A stretch of 64,000 nucleotides of DNA from Myxococcales bacterium UBA1660 (GTDB lineage Bacteria > Myxococcota_A > Polyangia > Polyangiales > Houyiibacteriaceae): contig DCLA01000111.1 in NCBI GenBank assembly GCA_002320815.1, positions 211,909 to 275,908 of the forward strand, given 5' to 3'. Positions 24,196 through 33,149 of the stretch are shown in pieces. Under the pieces are notes generated by a model that had not been told where the DNA came from, ran no database searches, and was given only the letters and a program-made list of their open reading frames with translations. The position numbers and the translations under genes are program-made. The stretch's first letter is position 1; each line of letters opens with the position of its first letter.

Positions 24196-26445
24196 TCAGT
24201 CGTCGTCCAGCTCGCCGCCGTCGGGCTCGCCCGCGTCGGCGGGGACCCCGGCGTCCATCCCGCCCGTGCCGGCGTCGAAGACGCCCGCGTCCAGGCCGCC
24301 GACTCCGGCGTCGGTGGGCTCCGAGTAGTCCGCGATCCAGGCGCGCAGTCGCGCCAGCGCGACGTCGTCGCGCCGCTGGACGCCGAGCGGCGGCATGGCC
24401 GGGAAGTTCTCGTCGACGCGCGAGAAGGCGCGCACCAGCGCGCTGCCGTCCGGGTCGCCGGGGACCACGCGGATCCCGGCGCCCGCGGCGCTGCCCTCGG
24501 TGGGCTGCCCGATGGTGTTCGCCAGGAAGGCCGCCGGCCGCATCGAGAACGAGGTCCCGGTGTCGCCGGAGCCATCGTGGCAGTGCACACAGTTGCCCTG
24601 GGCCCAGCCGATGATCTCGGCGGTCTCCGCGGGCGCGTCGATGGCGATCTCCTCGAGCTGGAGCGGGGTGTGCCCCAGGATCCGCCGCTCGCCCACGGCG
24701 TGGCAGGTGCGGCAGTCGTCCCGGCTGGGGATCTCGTGGACGAAGGGCTCGCCGTCCACCTCGACGTCGACCGGAGTGGCCTCGGCGATGTCCAGCAGCT
24801 CGGCGTCGGTGCCCTCGTCGTTCCAGCGATAGACCGCGTAGCGGAGTCCGTCCTCGGCCACCCGGAGCACCCGCGTCTCCACCGGGACCGTGTCGAAGAG
24901 GAAGGTCTTGAAGAACACGGTCCCCACCGGCCAGATGCGCTCGGTGCCCACCGTCTCCGGCTCCCGCCCCTCCGGCAGGAGCACGTGGCGGAGCTTGCCG
25001 GCGCCGTTGGTCCAGAGCGGGTAGCGCGGCTCGTAGAATTGGAAGTCGGCCGGCGAGTTCCACAGCGCCGGCGCATCCGGGAAGATGCCCCACGCGCTCA
25101 AGAGCTCCGGGAAGCGCGCGGGCCGATGGGCGCGGGCGGGCTTGGTGCCCAGCCGGGCGCGCCAGAGCCCGCCCGCCGGATAGCGCGCGTCGCGGTTGGT
25201 GGTGCACCGACCGAAGCTGACCGCGTAGAGCACCCCCTCGGGGCCGACGCCCCAGCCGGTGGCCCCGACCAGGTGTCCGAGGTCGCGGTCGGCGCCGTCC
25301 GCGTGCTCGTCGCCCACCGAGAGACCCCGGAGGAAGCCCACGCAAGCGTCGCCATAGAGCAGCGTGTCGTCCAGGAAGTCGTCGTAGGGGTCGTCCTCCG
25401 CGCCGTCGTAGACCAGCCCCACGTGGGCCACCCGGGCGCGGTCGATGCCGTCGGCCAGGGGGTCCTCGGTGAGGTAGGCGTGGCGCGTGCTGCGGTCCCA
25501 GTGGACCAGCGGGTCGACCATGCCCTCGCAGGCCTCGTCGTCCACGCAGGGACCTTCGACGACGTTCCAGCCATGGTTCCCGCCGCGCTCCACCCGCGAG
25601 ACCTCCTCGACGCGCCCCTCGCCGACGTCGCCGACGTAGAGATTCCCGGCTCGGTCCATCGCGCCGCGCCATGGCGAGCGGAACCCGTAGGCCCAGACGA
25701 AGGGGTGGAAGGTGTCGTCCGTCTCGTGAGGGTTCCCCTCCGCCGGATGGGCCACGCCCTTGGCGTCGACGCGGATCCGGACCACGGTGCCCAGCAGGTT
25801 GCTCGGGTCCTGCGCCGGGTCGTAGCGGGTCTTGTCGCCGAAGAGCGCCCAGAGGTTCCCCTCCCCGTCGAAGCCGAGCGAGCCGACGTTGTGCCAGGGA
25901 TGCCGGGCGTCCTCGTCCCCGACCTCGAGGACCCGGACCCGCGTGTCGGCGAAGACCGCGGCCGGGTCGGCGTCCTCGGGTCGCCACTCGGCCCGGACGA
26001 TGCCGCTGGCGGTCCGCGAGAAGCATTGGCCCAGGAAGAGGTGCCGGCTCTCGGCGAAGTCCGGCGCGAAGGTCAGCGAGATGAGCCCACAGTCCAGGTC
26101 GACGTGCACGTCCGGAACCTCCAGGGCGCCGAGCTGCTCCGCCCCCTCCGCGCCGAGCCGGTAGTGCAGCAGCTCGCCGCCGCGGGTGGTGACCAGGAAC
26201 TCGTCGGGCCGGTCCGGCAAGAAGGCCATCCCGGTGAGCCCCGCGGGCTCGCCCTCGAGGGGCACCCGGTCGAAGCGGAGCCAGGGCTCGGCTTCCTCCT
26301 CGGGTCCCAGATCGGGCCCGCCGTCGTCGGGATCGGCCGGGGTCTCCGCGTCCGGCCCGGCGTCGTCCGCTTCGGGGCTATCGGGTCCGCAACTCAGCGC
26401 GAGGAGCGCCGTCAACTCAAACAGGAATCTCCAACGACGAAACAA
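24196..26445 (-). CDS. PQQ-type sugar dehydrogenase fused to cytochrome c
   Basis: The 749-residue lipoprotein (ALLALSC, Cys about 19) has an N-terminal six-bladed GSDH propeller, about 60-430 (LTGMAFLPDRPDEFLVTT, GLISLTFAPDF, HNVGSLGFDGEGNLW, WAYGFRSPW, HGWNVVEGP). A C-terminal region, about 440-720, has two haem-like motifs, CRTCH (about 575) and CVHCH (about 618). Such proteins oxidise sugars or alcohols outside the cell and pass electrons to a c haem. It is probably the last gene of a leftward operon. The start is TTG; a good lipobox at the right place supports it. Confidence 0.82.
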   Translation of the reverse strand: MFRRWRFLFELTALLALSCGPDSPEADDAGPDAETPADPDDGGPDLGPEEEAEPWLRFDRVPLEGEPAGLTGMAFLPDRPDEFLVTTRGGELLHYRLGAEGAEQLGALEVPDVHVDLDCGLISLTFAPDFAESRHLFLGQCFSRTASGIVRAEWRPEDADPAAVFADTRVRVLEVGDEDARHPWHNVGSLGFDGEGNLWALFGDKTRYDPAQDPSNLLGTVVRIRVDAKGVAHPAEGNPHETDDTFHPFVWAYGFRSPWRGAMDRAGNLYVGDVGEGRVEEVSRVERGGNHGWNVVEGPCVDDEACEGMVDPLVHWDRSTRHAYLTEDPLADGIDRARVAHVGLVYDGAEDDPYDDFLDDTLLYGDACVGFLRGLSVGDEHADGADRDLGHLVGATGWGVGPEGVLYAVSFGRCTTNRDARYPAGGLWRARLGTKPARAHRPARFPELLSAWGIFPDAPALWNSPADFQFYEPRYPLWTNGAGKLRHVLLPEGREPETVGTERIWPVGTVFFKTFLFDTVPVETRVLRVAEDGLRYAVYRWNDEGTDAELLDIAEATPVDVEVDGEPFVHEIPSRDDCRTCHAVGERRILGHTPLQLEEIAIDAPAETAEIIGWAQGNCVHCHDGSGDTGTSFSMRPAAFLANTIGQPTEGSAAGAGIRVVPGDPDGSALVRAFSRVDENFPAMPPLGVQRRDDVALARLRAWIADYSEPTDAGVGGLDAGVFDAGTGGMDAGVPADAGEPDGGELDDD

Positions 26446-26493
26446 GGCCCATGGGACCTAGCACAACTCGGCGAGGCATCGCCAATCGGGGAA

Positions 26494-27405
26494 TCAGTCT
26501 TCGGAGACACCATCCGCGGAAGAGTCCGCGCTGGGCGGAGGTTCCGTGGTGTAGAGGAACGCGCGCCGGGACTCGAACCGGAGGTTGGCCGAGAGCGCGG
26601 TGCAGGCGTTGCCCACCTTCTCCATGTCGGCGAATCCCGGAAGGATCGTGGAGAGGATCGGGCGGTACTGGACCTCCTGCATGGCGTCGGCCATCTCGGC
26701 GATGCCCAGGATGTCCTCGATGCTCACGCCGCCGCCCACGAGGCCATCGGTGACGCCCTCCGGCGAGACGTGGGCGCGGACCCGCGCGTTCTGCAGCCGC
26801 AGATCGAAGAAGACGTTGAAGAAGGCCATGGGGAGCTCGACCTCGAAGGGGTCGGTCTCCAGGACCCCGTCGACGATCCGTCCGTGACCCACGCTGACCT
26901 CCGAGCCGGGGTCTTTGTCGAAGGTCTGGTCGGGCACGATGTAGCCATCGGAGCCCAGGGTCGGCCGGCCGGCGCCGTTGAAGACCCGGACCGTGACGTC
27001 GTCGTCGTTCACCCAATCGTCGACGCCCTCCAGGTCGATCATCATGAGCAGCCGGCCGTTGTTGATGGACCCCTGGACGATGCCCTCGATGGTCCCCTCT
27101 TCGGCCATGTCCTCGACGATCTCGAAGAGGTAGGTGAACTGATTGTCGATCCCCGGTCGCCCATCGGGCGCCACGAAGTCGACCTTGCGGCAGCTGTCGG
27201 CGTCTCCGCCGACGCGGGCGTCGAGGTCGATCCCGTCGGAGACGTCGATCGCGTCGACCATCTCCCCGTTCCGCGAGGCGAAGCCGATGGTGGTCACCAC
27301 CGCCAGCGCGCTCTCCCCGGTGGCCTCGGAGCCACAGGAGAAGCCCGCCGCGGCCAGCAGGACCAGCGCCAGGGCGCGCTCAGGCTTCCAGGTCGCCATA
27401 GCCAT
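26494..27405 (-). CDS. Lipoprotein of unknown function in DUF1552/DUF1592 operon
   Basis: The 303-residue product has a lipoprotein signal (LVLLAAAGFSC, Cys about 24). The mature protein is acidic and beta-rich, with DSCRKVDF, a stretch naming a pattern like 'RLLMMIDLEGVDDW' and a long C-terminal helix region; no known motif is seen. Its start overlaps the end of the DUF1552 gene by 26 bases, so it is coupled to it. The role is presumably in the same extracytoplasmic complex. I do not recognise the family. Confidence 0.8.
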   Translation of the reverse strand: MAMATWKPERALALVLLAAAGFSCGSEATGESALAVVTTIGFASRNGEMVDAIDVSDGIDLDARVGGDADSCRKVDFVAPDGRPGIDNQFTYLFEIVEDMAEEGTIEGIVQGSINNGRLLMMIDLEGVDDWVNDDDVTVRVFNGAGRPTLGSDGYIVPDQTFDKDPGSEVSVGHGRIVDGVLETDPFEVELPMAFFNVFFDLRLQNARVRAHVSPEGVTDGLVGGGVSIEDILGIAEMADAMQEVQYRPILSTILPGFADMEKVGNACTALSANLRFESRRAFLYTTEPPPSADSSADGVSED

Positions 27406-28768
27406 CGTTCACCAGTCCCGCGTCCATGCCGAAGGTGGCGCGATCCACGCCCATGGCGCGGAGCAGGGTCATCATCACGCGGCTCGCGTTGTCGCGGCTG
27501 CCGTCGATCTGGGCGTTCATCTTGAGCTTCCCGTCCGCGCCGCCGAAAAGGACGATCGGGTAGTACTCCAGGCTGTGCAGCCGCGGGTTGCTGGAGTCGC
27601 TGGTGCCCAGGACCAGGGAGTGGTCCAGGAGCGTGCCGTCGCCCTCGGGGACGCTGTCCAGGATCTCCATGTAGGTCGCCAAGCGCTCCATGATGTAGAT
27701 GACGATCTCGCGCACCTTGGGCATCGCCGGGTCCGGCTCGTTGTGCGTGAGGTCGTGGTGCCCCTTGAGGAGCCGGTTCCCGTCGTCGATGACGTCCAGG
27801 TCGCCGACCGGGAAGACCACGTCGGAGACGGGCGGCGAGAGCATGTAGGTGATGACCCGGGTCTGATCGCAGGCGAAGGCCATGGCGGTGAGCTCGGCCA
27901 TCAACCGGTTGTGCTCGTCGGTGTCCGGGCGCCCGCGCTCGTCCGGCGGGAGCTCCCCGGGCGGCATCTCGGGCCGCGCGCAGGCGGCGTAGTTGGGCGG
28001 GTCTTCCTCGAGGCGCCGGAGCCGGAGCTCGATCTCGCGGATGGCGGTGAAGTGCTGATCGAGCCGCCGTTGGTCGGCGCGACCGAGCCGGGCCTGCATG
28101 CGGCGGCTGTCGTCGGCGACGGCGTCCAGGACGCTGCGCCGAAGCGCCAGCGAGGGATCCACCACGCCGCCCTCGCCGGGGAGCCGGAAGCCCGCGGTGA
28201 AGAGCTGCTCGTAGATGGCCAGGGGCGAGGGCTCCGAGGGCAGCCGGTCGTTGGGCCCGCGGTGCGCGATGGCCTTGGTGAAGTCGGTGCCGGCCAGGTG
28301 CAGCGACTTGTAGAGGGTCTCGCCGCCGATCTCGTCGGCGATGATCTGGTCGATGGTGGGCCGCTGCCAGATCTTGGCGTCGGCGGTGAGCGGCGCCCCG
28401 GAGAGGATGCCGGCGATGCCCGAGTCGTGGGGGTACTGCCCCGGCGTCTTCACGTCGAAGCCGGTGACGAAGCTGAGCTTCGGCGCCAGCCGGCGGAGCG
28501 GCTCCCAGAGGTCGGTCCAGGGGAACGCCGGATCGGTCAGCGGGAGCGCGGACGGCGTGTCCGGGCCCCAGCCCACCGGGTGGACGCCGTTGCCCCAGAA
28601 CCACGTCATGTAGCGCGTGGGGAACCCGCTGCCATCGGCGAAGGCGGTGCCCGACTCGTTCATGGCGATCTCGAGGATCGGCAGGGAGACCCCGACGGCC
28701 GCACCACCGAGGATGCCCCGGAGCAGCGAGCGGCGACCGAAGGTCGGCTTCTTGCGGATGACACTCAT
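27380..28768 (-). CDS. DUF1552 protein with Tat signal
   Basis: The 462-residue protein begins with a twin-arginine signal (GRRSLLRGILGG) and continues with the DUF1552 layout: YMTWFWGNGVHPVGW, GFDVKTPGQYPHDSG, PTIDQIIADEIG, SDSSNPRLHSLEYYPIVLFGG. DUF1552 proteins nearly always stand next to DUF1592 cytochromes and are predicted to fold like alkaline phosphatase-type sulfatases without confirmed activity. Its ATG overlaps the DUF1592 stop (ATGA). Folding before export suggests a bound cofactor. Confidence 0.92.
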   Translation of the reverse strand: MSVIRKKPTFGRRSLLRGILGGAAVGVSLPILEIAMNESGTAFADGSGFPTRYMTWFWGNGVHPVGWGPDTPSALPLTDPAFPWTDLWEPLRRLAPKLSFVTGFDVKTPGQYPHDSGIAGILSGAPLTADAKIWQRPTIDQIIADEIGGETLYKSLHLAGTDFTKAIAHRGPNDRLPSEPSPLAIYEQLFTAGFRLPGEGGVVDPSLALRRSVLDAVADDSRRMQARLGRADQRRLDQHFTAIREIELRLRRLEEDPPNYAACARPEMPPGELPPDERGRPDTDEHNRLMAELTAMAFACDQTRVITYMLSPPVSDVVFPVGDLDVIDDGNRLLKGHHDLTHNEPDPAMPKVREIVIYIMERLATYMEILDSVPEGDGTLLDHSLVLGTSDSSNPRLHSLEYYPIVLFGGADGKLKMNAQIDGSRDNASRVMMTLLRAMGVDRATFGMDAGLVNDGYGDLEA

Positions 28769-30432
28769 TCCATCACCTCGGCGGCGTCGGACGGGGGGAG
28801 CACGAAGCGGAGGGCGTCGCTGGTGGCCAACGCCAGGAGGAGGGCCTTCACGTTCAGGTCGGAGGCCTCGAAGGAGCGCTGCAGGTCGCGCAGCGCGGCG
28901 GACTCGCTGGCCACCTCGTGGTGACCGGTGCCGTAGCGGTAGAGCGTCCGCACCAGGCAGTCGTGGGCCAGGTCGGAGTCGGCCAGGACCTCGGCGAGGC
29001 CGGCGGCGTCGTCGAAGGCCACGCCGTCGTTCAGGTAACCGCTGGGGTCGATGGTCACGTCGTTCTCGGTAGTGCGCCAGCGCCCGAGGGCGTCGAAGTT
29101 CTCCAGCCCGAGCCCGAGGGGATCCATGAGCTGGTGGCAGCTCGCGCAGGTGGGGTCCTGCAGGTGCCGCGCGACCCGGTCCCGCAGGGTGGGCGCCGAG
29201 GGGCTCGAGGGCTCCAGGGCGGTGTCCACGTCCGGCGGCGGCGGCGGGATGGGCTGACAGAGCAGGACCTGCCGGATGTAGGCCCCGCGCTTCGTCGCCG
29301 AGCTGGTGGCCCGGTTGGAGTTGGCGATGAGGAAGGAGACGTGCCCCAGGATGCCGCGGCGCCCGGCCTCGGCCGGGAACTCGTAGGCCCCGAAGCCCTC
29401 GCGCGCCGGCGCGGGCACCGCGTAGATCGAGGCCAGGGTCCGGTCGATGAAGGTGCGGCGGCTGGTGAAGGCCTCGCCCCAGGAGCCCTCGCGCTCGAAC
29501 ACCAGGTCTTCCAGGAAACGCAGGGTCTCCTCCCGGGCGGAGGGGCCGACCTCGGCGTTGTAGTGGAGGAAGACCGTGGGGTCCTTCTGGATCTCGCTGG
29601 TCTCCAGGAGCTTGTCGAGGATCAGCATGTCGTCGAAGAAGGCCCGGAGCCCCTGCCGGGCCTTGGGATCCTCGAGCATCCGGCGGACCTCGGCTTCCAG
29701 CCCCGCGGGCGTGGTGAGGTCCCCGGCGGCGACGGCGTCGAGGAGCGCGTCGTCCGGCGTGGTGCTCCAGAGCAGGTAGCTGAGCCGGGTGGCCAGCTCG
29801 TAGTCGGTGAGCTCGTTCCAGCCCGCGCGGGTCGGCGAGGGCTTGCCCACCTCGGCGCGGAAGACGAAGTTCGGGCTCTGCAGGACGGTGGCCACGGCGT
29901 AGACCAGGCCCTGATGGAAGTCCCCGGTGCGCTCGGCGGCGTCGTCGGCGATGGCCACCAGCCGGTCCCGCTCGGCGGGGCTCAGCGGCCGGCGCCAAGC
30001 CCGGCGCCCGAAGCGCTCCAGGAAGCGGCTGGCGCAGGCGCCGTCCACGGTGCCCCCCGGAGTGCAGCCCACGAAGGCCGCCGGGTCCTCGGCCTGGACC
30101 AGGGCCTGCTCGGCCAAGGAGTAGGCGGCGTCCTCGTACTTCTGGACGCCGGCGGAGCTCACCGAGAAGGTGCTCACGCCCACCGCGACCAAGCCGTGCT
30201 CGTCGGGCCGCTGATCCTCTTCCAGTGAAGAGGGCACCACGATGTCGGGACCGAAGAGGTCCCGGACCGTGTTGCGGTACTCGGTGGCGGTGAGCCGGCG
30301 GAGCGGCCCCGGCTGCGGCTCGAAGGCGGGCTGCTCGGGCTCCGGCTGCGGCTCGCGCATGCCGATGCTGCCATCGCACCCGAGCCCCACGAGCAGGAGG
30401 CCGGCGCAGAGCGCTCGTGCGCTCGTCGTCAT
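28765..30432 (-). CDS. DUF1592-type planctomycete-like cytochrome lipoprotein
   Basis: The 555-residue protein has a lipoprotein signal (LLLVGLGC, Cys about 19). Then follow, in order, DUF1587 (LRRLTATEYRNTVRDLFG), DUF1595 (FGRRAWRRPLSPAERDRL), DUF1592 (LTDYELATRLSYLLWS), DUF1588 (RGILGHVSFLIANSN) and DUF1585. One c-haem motif, CASCH (about 428), lies in the DUF1588/1585 part. This set was first noticed in Planctomycetes and is of unknown biochemical function. ATG at 30432 is preferred over an upstream GTG because it puts the lipobox at the right distance and has GAGGAA ahead. Confidence 0.92.
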   Translation of the reverse strand: MTTSARALCAGLLLVGLGCDGSIGMREPQPEPEQPAFEPQPGPLRRLTATEYRNTVRDLFGPDIVVPSSLEEDQRPDEHGLVAVGVSTFSVSSAGVQKYEDAAYSLAEQALVQAEDPAAFVGCTPGGTVDGACASRFLERFGRRAWRRPLSPAERDRLVAIADDAAERTGDFHQGLVYAVATVLQSPNFVFRAEVGKPSPTRAGWNELTDYELATRLSYLLWSTTPDDALLDAVAAGDLTTPAGLEAEVRRMLEDPKARQGLRAFFDDMLILDKLLETSEIQKDPTVFLHYNAEVGPSAREETLRFLEDLVFEREGSWGEAFTSRRTFIDRTLASIYAVPAPAREGFGAYEFPAEAGRRGILGHVSFLIANSNRATSSATKRGAYIRQVLLCQPIPPPPPDVDTALEPSSPSAPTLRDRVARHLQDPTCASCHQLMDPLGLGLENFDALGRWRTTENDVTIDPSGYLNDGVAFDDAAGLAEVLADSDLAHDCLVRTLYRYGTGHHEVASESAALRDLQRSFEASDLNVKALLLALATSDALRFVLPPSDAAEVME

Positions 30433-30530
30433 CCGCCGCTCGTTCCTCTGCGGTTGTTCGTATCTCAACGTGCTCACCCCGGTCCGGTCGCCCTTCCCAT
30501 CTCACCGCGCCCCGGCGCGGCTGGCGACAC

Positions 30531-30541
30531 TGGTATTACCA
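30531..30541. promoter_or_regulatory. Palindrome in divergent intergenic region
   Basis: TGGTATTACCA is a perfect 11-base palindrome around one T. It stands between the divergent DUF1592 operon and the kinase gene, where a regulator could control both. The AT-rich centre could also serve as a -10. Function is only inferred. Confidence 0.3.
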
Positions 30542-30606
30542 CTATCGGACAAGTGAGAAATCGTCAACGGAGGGGCATCGGTTCCCTCACGGCGCGGAGG
30601 CCTTGG

Positions 30607-30612
30607 TATGGT
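30607..30612 (+). promoter_or_regulatory. -10-like element, leaderless kinase start
   Basis: TTGG-TATGGT (extended -10 form) ends 6 bases before the ATG at 30619. Confidence 0.45.
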
Positions 30613-30618
30613 CCGGCG

Positions 30619-31629
30619 ATGCCCCGGGAAGACGAGGCAGCCGCGCTCCTGGGCGCCACCCTGAGCGGTCGCTACCGCTTGGACGAGGTGCTGGGGGAAG
30701 GCGGCATGGGCGCCGTGTACGCGGGCACCCACCTGAAGCTGGGCCGCAAGGTGGCCATCAAGCTCATCAAGCCCTCCGTCGCCGGCGACGAGAACGGGCT
30801 CGAGCGTTTCTTCCAGGAGGCTCAGGCGGCCGCGTCGGTCGAGAGCGAGGGCGTCGTCGACGTGATGGACCTGGAGGTCGACGCGGAGCGCGGCGCCTAC
30901 ATCGTGATGGAGCGGCTCCAGGGGGAGCCGCTGACCACCCGGCTCCGGCGCGGGAAGATGAGACCCGAGGAAGCCGTGCGCATCATCGGCGAGCTCCTCG
31001 ACGTCCTCCACGCGGTGCACTCCCACGACATCATCCACCGGGACCTGAAGCCGCCCAACGTCTTCCTCCACCGGGACGAGAAGGGCACCGAGGTGGTCAA
31101 GGTCCTCGACTTCGGCATCGCCAAGGTCGCCCAGCGGCACCTCACGCTCACCGGCGAGATCGTGGGGACCCCACGCTTCATGCCGCCCGAGCAAGCCTGC
31201 GGCGAGGAGCTCGATCAGCGCACCGATCTCTACGCCGCGGGGATGCTCCTCTACTGTTGCCTGAGCGGGAAGGCGCCCTTCGCCGGCGTCCAGGGGCCGA
31301 AGGTCATCACCCTCTTGGTCCGCGGCCCGACCCCGCTCCGGGAGCTCGAACCCGACCTCCCGCCGGCCCTGCTGGCGGTGGTGGACAAAGCCATCGCGCC
31401 CGAGCGCGAGAAGCGCTTCGCCAGCGCCGCGGCCATGGCCGCCGCTTTGCGCGCGTCCCTGGTCGACCCCGCGCCGCCGGCCGCGACCGCGGCCCCCGAC
31501 GCGCCGCCCGAACCTGACGAGCCCCGGGAGCGCCGCCGGACGCCGATGACCTTGCTGATGGTCGCCCTGATCGTCTTGGCGGTCGTGTTGGGCGTGGGCC
31601 TGACCGTGTTCCGCCACTCCCTACCCTAG
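30619..31629 (+). CDS. Ser/Thr protein kinase with C-terminal membrane anchor
   Basis: The 336-residue protein is a Hanks-type kinase: GEGGMGAVY (Gly loop), VAIKLIK (Lys), HRDLKPPN (His about 140), DFG (about 164), GTPRFMPPE. A Pro/Ala-rich linker and one transmembrane helix (about 311-330) follow, and almost nothing lies outside. So it is a membrane-bound cytoplasmic kinase without a sensor domain outside. All catalytic residues are intact. The substrate is unknown. Confidence 0.93.
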   Translation: MPREDEAAALLGATLSGRYRLDEVLGEGGMGAVYAGTHLKLGRKVAIKLIKPSVAGDENGLERFFQEAQAAASVESEGVVDVMDLEVDAERGAYIVMERLQGEPLTTRLRRGKMRPEEAVRIIGELLDVLHAVHSHDIIHRDLKPPNVFLHRDEKGTEVVKVLDFGIAKVAQRHLTLTGEIVGTPRFMPPEQACGEELDQRTDLYAAGMLLYCCLSGKAPFAGVQGPKVITLLVRGPTPLRELEPDLPPALLAVVDKAIAPEREKRFASAAAMAAALRASLVDPAPPAATAAPDAPPEPDEPRERRRTPMTLLMVALIVLAVVLGVGLTVFRHSLP

Positions 31630-31802
31630 CCACGCAGCCACCGAGCCGTCAAAGCCCCTGAGCCCCTGAGCCCCGGGGGGCCACGACCGAGCGCTCGCGT
31701 CCCCACGACTTCTCCGCGGCGCTGCCATCGAATCGCCATCTCGGCGGCGCACGGTGCGTCGTGCGACGACGACGGGAGCGCGGCATCGACCTCGGAGCGA
31801 GC

Positions 31803-31808
31803 TATGCT
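31803..31808 (+). promoter_or_regulatory. -10-like element abutting GTG start of YdcF gene
   Basis: TATGCT ends 9 bases before the GTG at 31818; preceded by AGC. The same hexamer is seen before the FIST gene. Confidence 0.4.
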
Positions 31809-31817
31809 CGGCGCCGC

Positions 31818-32378
31818 GTGATCATCGGCTGGATTCTCCTGAGCACCGGGCTCGCCTTCGGGCTCGCGGCGGCTTCCCTCGAGCGCTGGGGCGTCCGCCG
31901 CGTCGACGACGAAGCGCGCTACGACGCCATCGTGGTCGCCGGCTGCGCGGTGCGCCCCGACGGGACCCCCAGCCCGGCGCTGGCCAACCGCACCGCCCAC
32001 GCCGTCGCGCTCCATCGTCGGGGGCTCGCGCCCAAGGTCGTCTTCACCGGCGGCGTGGGGACCCACGCGCCCAGCGAAGCCGAAGCGGCGTCCCGGCACG
32101 CCATCGCGCTGGGGCTCCCCGCCGACGCAGTGCTCCTGGAGGCGAAGAGCACCTCGACGGAAGAGAACGCGCGCTTCGCCGCCGAGATCCTCGGGGCCGA
32201 AGCGCGCGTGTTGGTGGTCAGCGACGCCTACCACGTCTTCCGCTGCGAGCGGGTCTTCGGGCGCTACTTCGAGGGCGCCCGGGGGTCGGGCTCACTCGGC
32301 CGCCGGAGCGCCCGACTCCAGGGCGCCTTCCGCGAGGTCGTCGCCGTCGCCGCCTACGGCGTCCTGGGTCGCCTCTGA
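31818..32378 (+). CDS. YdcF/DUF218 family protein
   Basis: The 186-residue product starts with one transmembrane helix, followed by the DUF218 Rossmann-like domain: YDAIVVAGCAVRPDG, ALHRRGLAPKVVFTGG, EAKSTSTEENARFAAEIL and VVSDAYHVFRCERVF. These proteins sit in the membrane with the domain facing outward and have been linked to envelope and polysaccharide turnover; E. coli YdcF binds SAM. The GTG start follows a -10-like element. Its last 87 bases overlap the end of the DUF2914 gene on the other strand. Confidence 0.88.
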   Translation: MIIGWILLSTGLAFGLAAASLERWGVRRVDDEARYDAIVVAGCAVRPDGTPSPALANRTAHAVALHRRGLAPKVVFTGGVGTHAPSEAEAASRHAIALGLPADAVLLEAKSTSTEENARFAAEILGAEARVLVVSDAYHVFRCERVFGRYFEGARGSGSLGRRSARLQGAFREVVAVAAYGVLGRL

Positions 32379-32996
32379 GAGCATGAACTCCTGCTCGGCG
32401 AGGACCCGGCCGTCTTCGTCGCGGAGCTCGACGCGCCAGTCACCGGGGTGGGTCACGGTGCGGCTGAAGGCCCAGGTCCGCCACCGGGGTGCCCCGGCGG
32501 GCACGTCGAGCTCGATGAGCCCGCGGTCCTCGCCATCGGGCCCCACGAAGACCACCAGCGGATGACGCTCGGTGGTCCCGGCGCGGTTGGTCAGCTCGAA
32601 GTGCGCGAAGAGCGGCTGCTCGGCCGCGGTGAAGCGGGTGCCGGGATCCACCGGCTCGCGATTGGACACCGCGCGAGCGACGGCCACGCGGCGGACCACC
32701 AGCCCATCGACGAAGGGCACCTCGCGGGTCGCGGGCTGCGGCGGCTCGTCGGCCAAGAGCGTCGAGCGAGGCGGGGCCTGCGGCGCGCGGGTCGCCGTGG
32801 GCATGGCCGGGGCCGGGCTGGGCTCCGGATCGGCCACCGCGGGCGCGACCGGAGCCATCACGGCGCTCTCTTCGGTGGGGGCGGCGTCGTCGCCGCACCC
32901 GAACGCGAAGGCGACGATGTACACCACCGCGCCCAGGACGTAGAGGGCGCGGAAGAGGTTGCGGAGGAAGCGGGTCTGGGAGTCGAGCGTGTGCAT
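32292..32996 (-). CDS. DUF2914 lipoprotein or membrane protein
   Basis: The 234-residue product has one hydrophobic segment ending in a Cys (YVLGAVVYIVAFAFGC, Cys about 34), so it is a lipoprotein or a bitopic protein, then an Ala/Pro-rich linker. The C-terminal DUF2914 domain, about 110-210, shows FAHFELTNRAGTTERHPLVVF and WAFSRTVTHPGDWRVELRD. Its 3' end overlaps that of the YdcF gene by 87 bases. DUF2914 has no known function; it looks like an Ig-like extracytoplasmic beta domain. Confidence 0.85.
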   Translation of the reverse strand: MHTLDSQTRFLRNLFRALYVLGAVVYIVAFAFGCGDDAAPTEESAVMAPVAPAVADPEPSPAPAMPTATRAPQAPPRSTLLADEPPQPATREVPFVDGLVVRRVAVARAVSNREPVDPGTRFTAAEQPLFAHFELTNRAGTTERHPLVVFVGPDGEDRGLIELDVPAGAPRWRTWAFSRTVTHPGDWRVELRDEDGRVLAEQEFMLSEATQDAVGGDGDDLAEGALESGAPAAE

Positions 32997-33136
32997 GCCC
33001 CGACTCCACGCACCGGCCGTGCCGCCCAGAAAAGCCAACGATTTCGGCACGACCGATCGAAGCGACGTGGACGCGGACCCACATGTGTGTGTCCCGCGAC
33101 GCGCGCCAGAAATCGTCACCTGGGGGCCGCGCCTGG

Positions 33137-33142
33137 TACCCT
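33137..33142 (+). promoter_or_regulatory. -10-like element, leaderless hydrolase start
   Basis: CTGG-TACCCT ends 7 bases before the ATG at 33150, the same hexamer as before 10112. Confidence 0.45.
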
Positions 33143-33149
33143 GAGGTCG

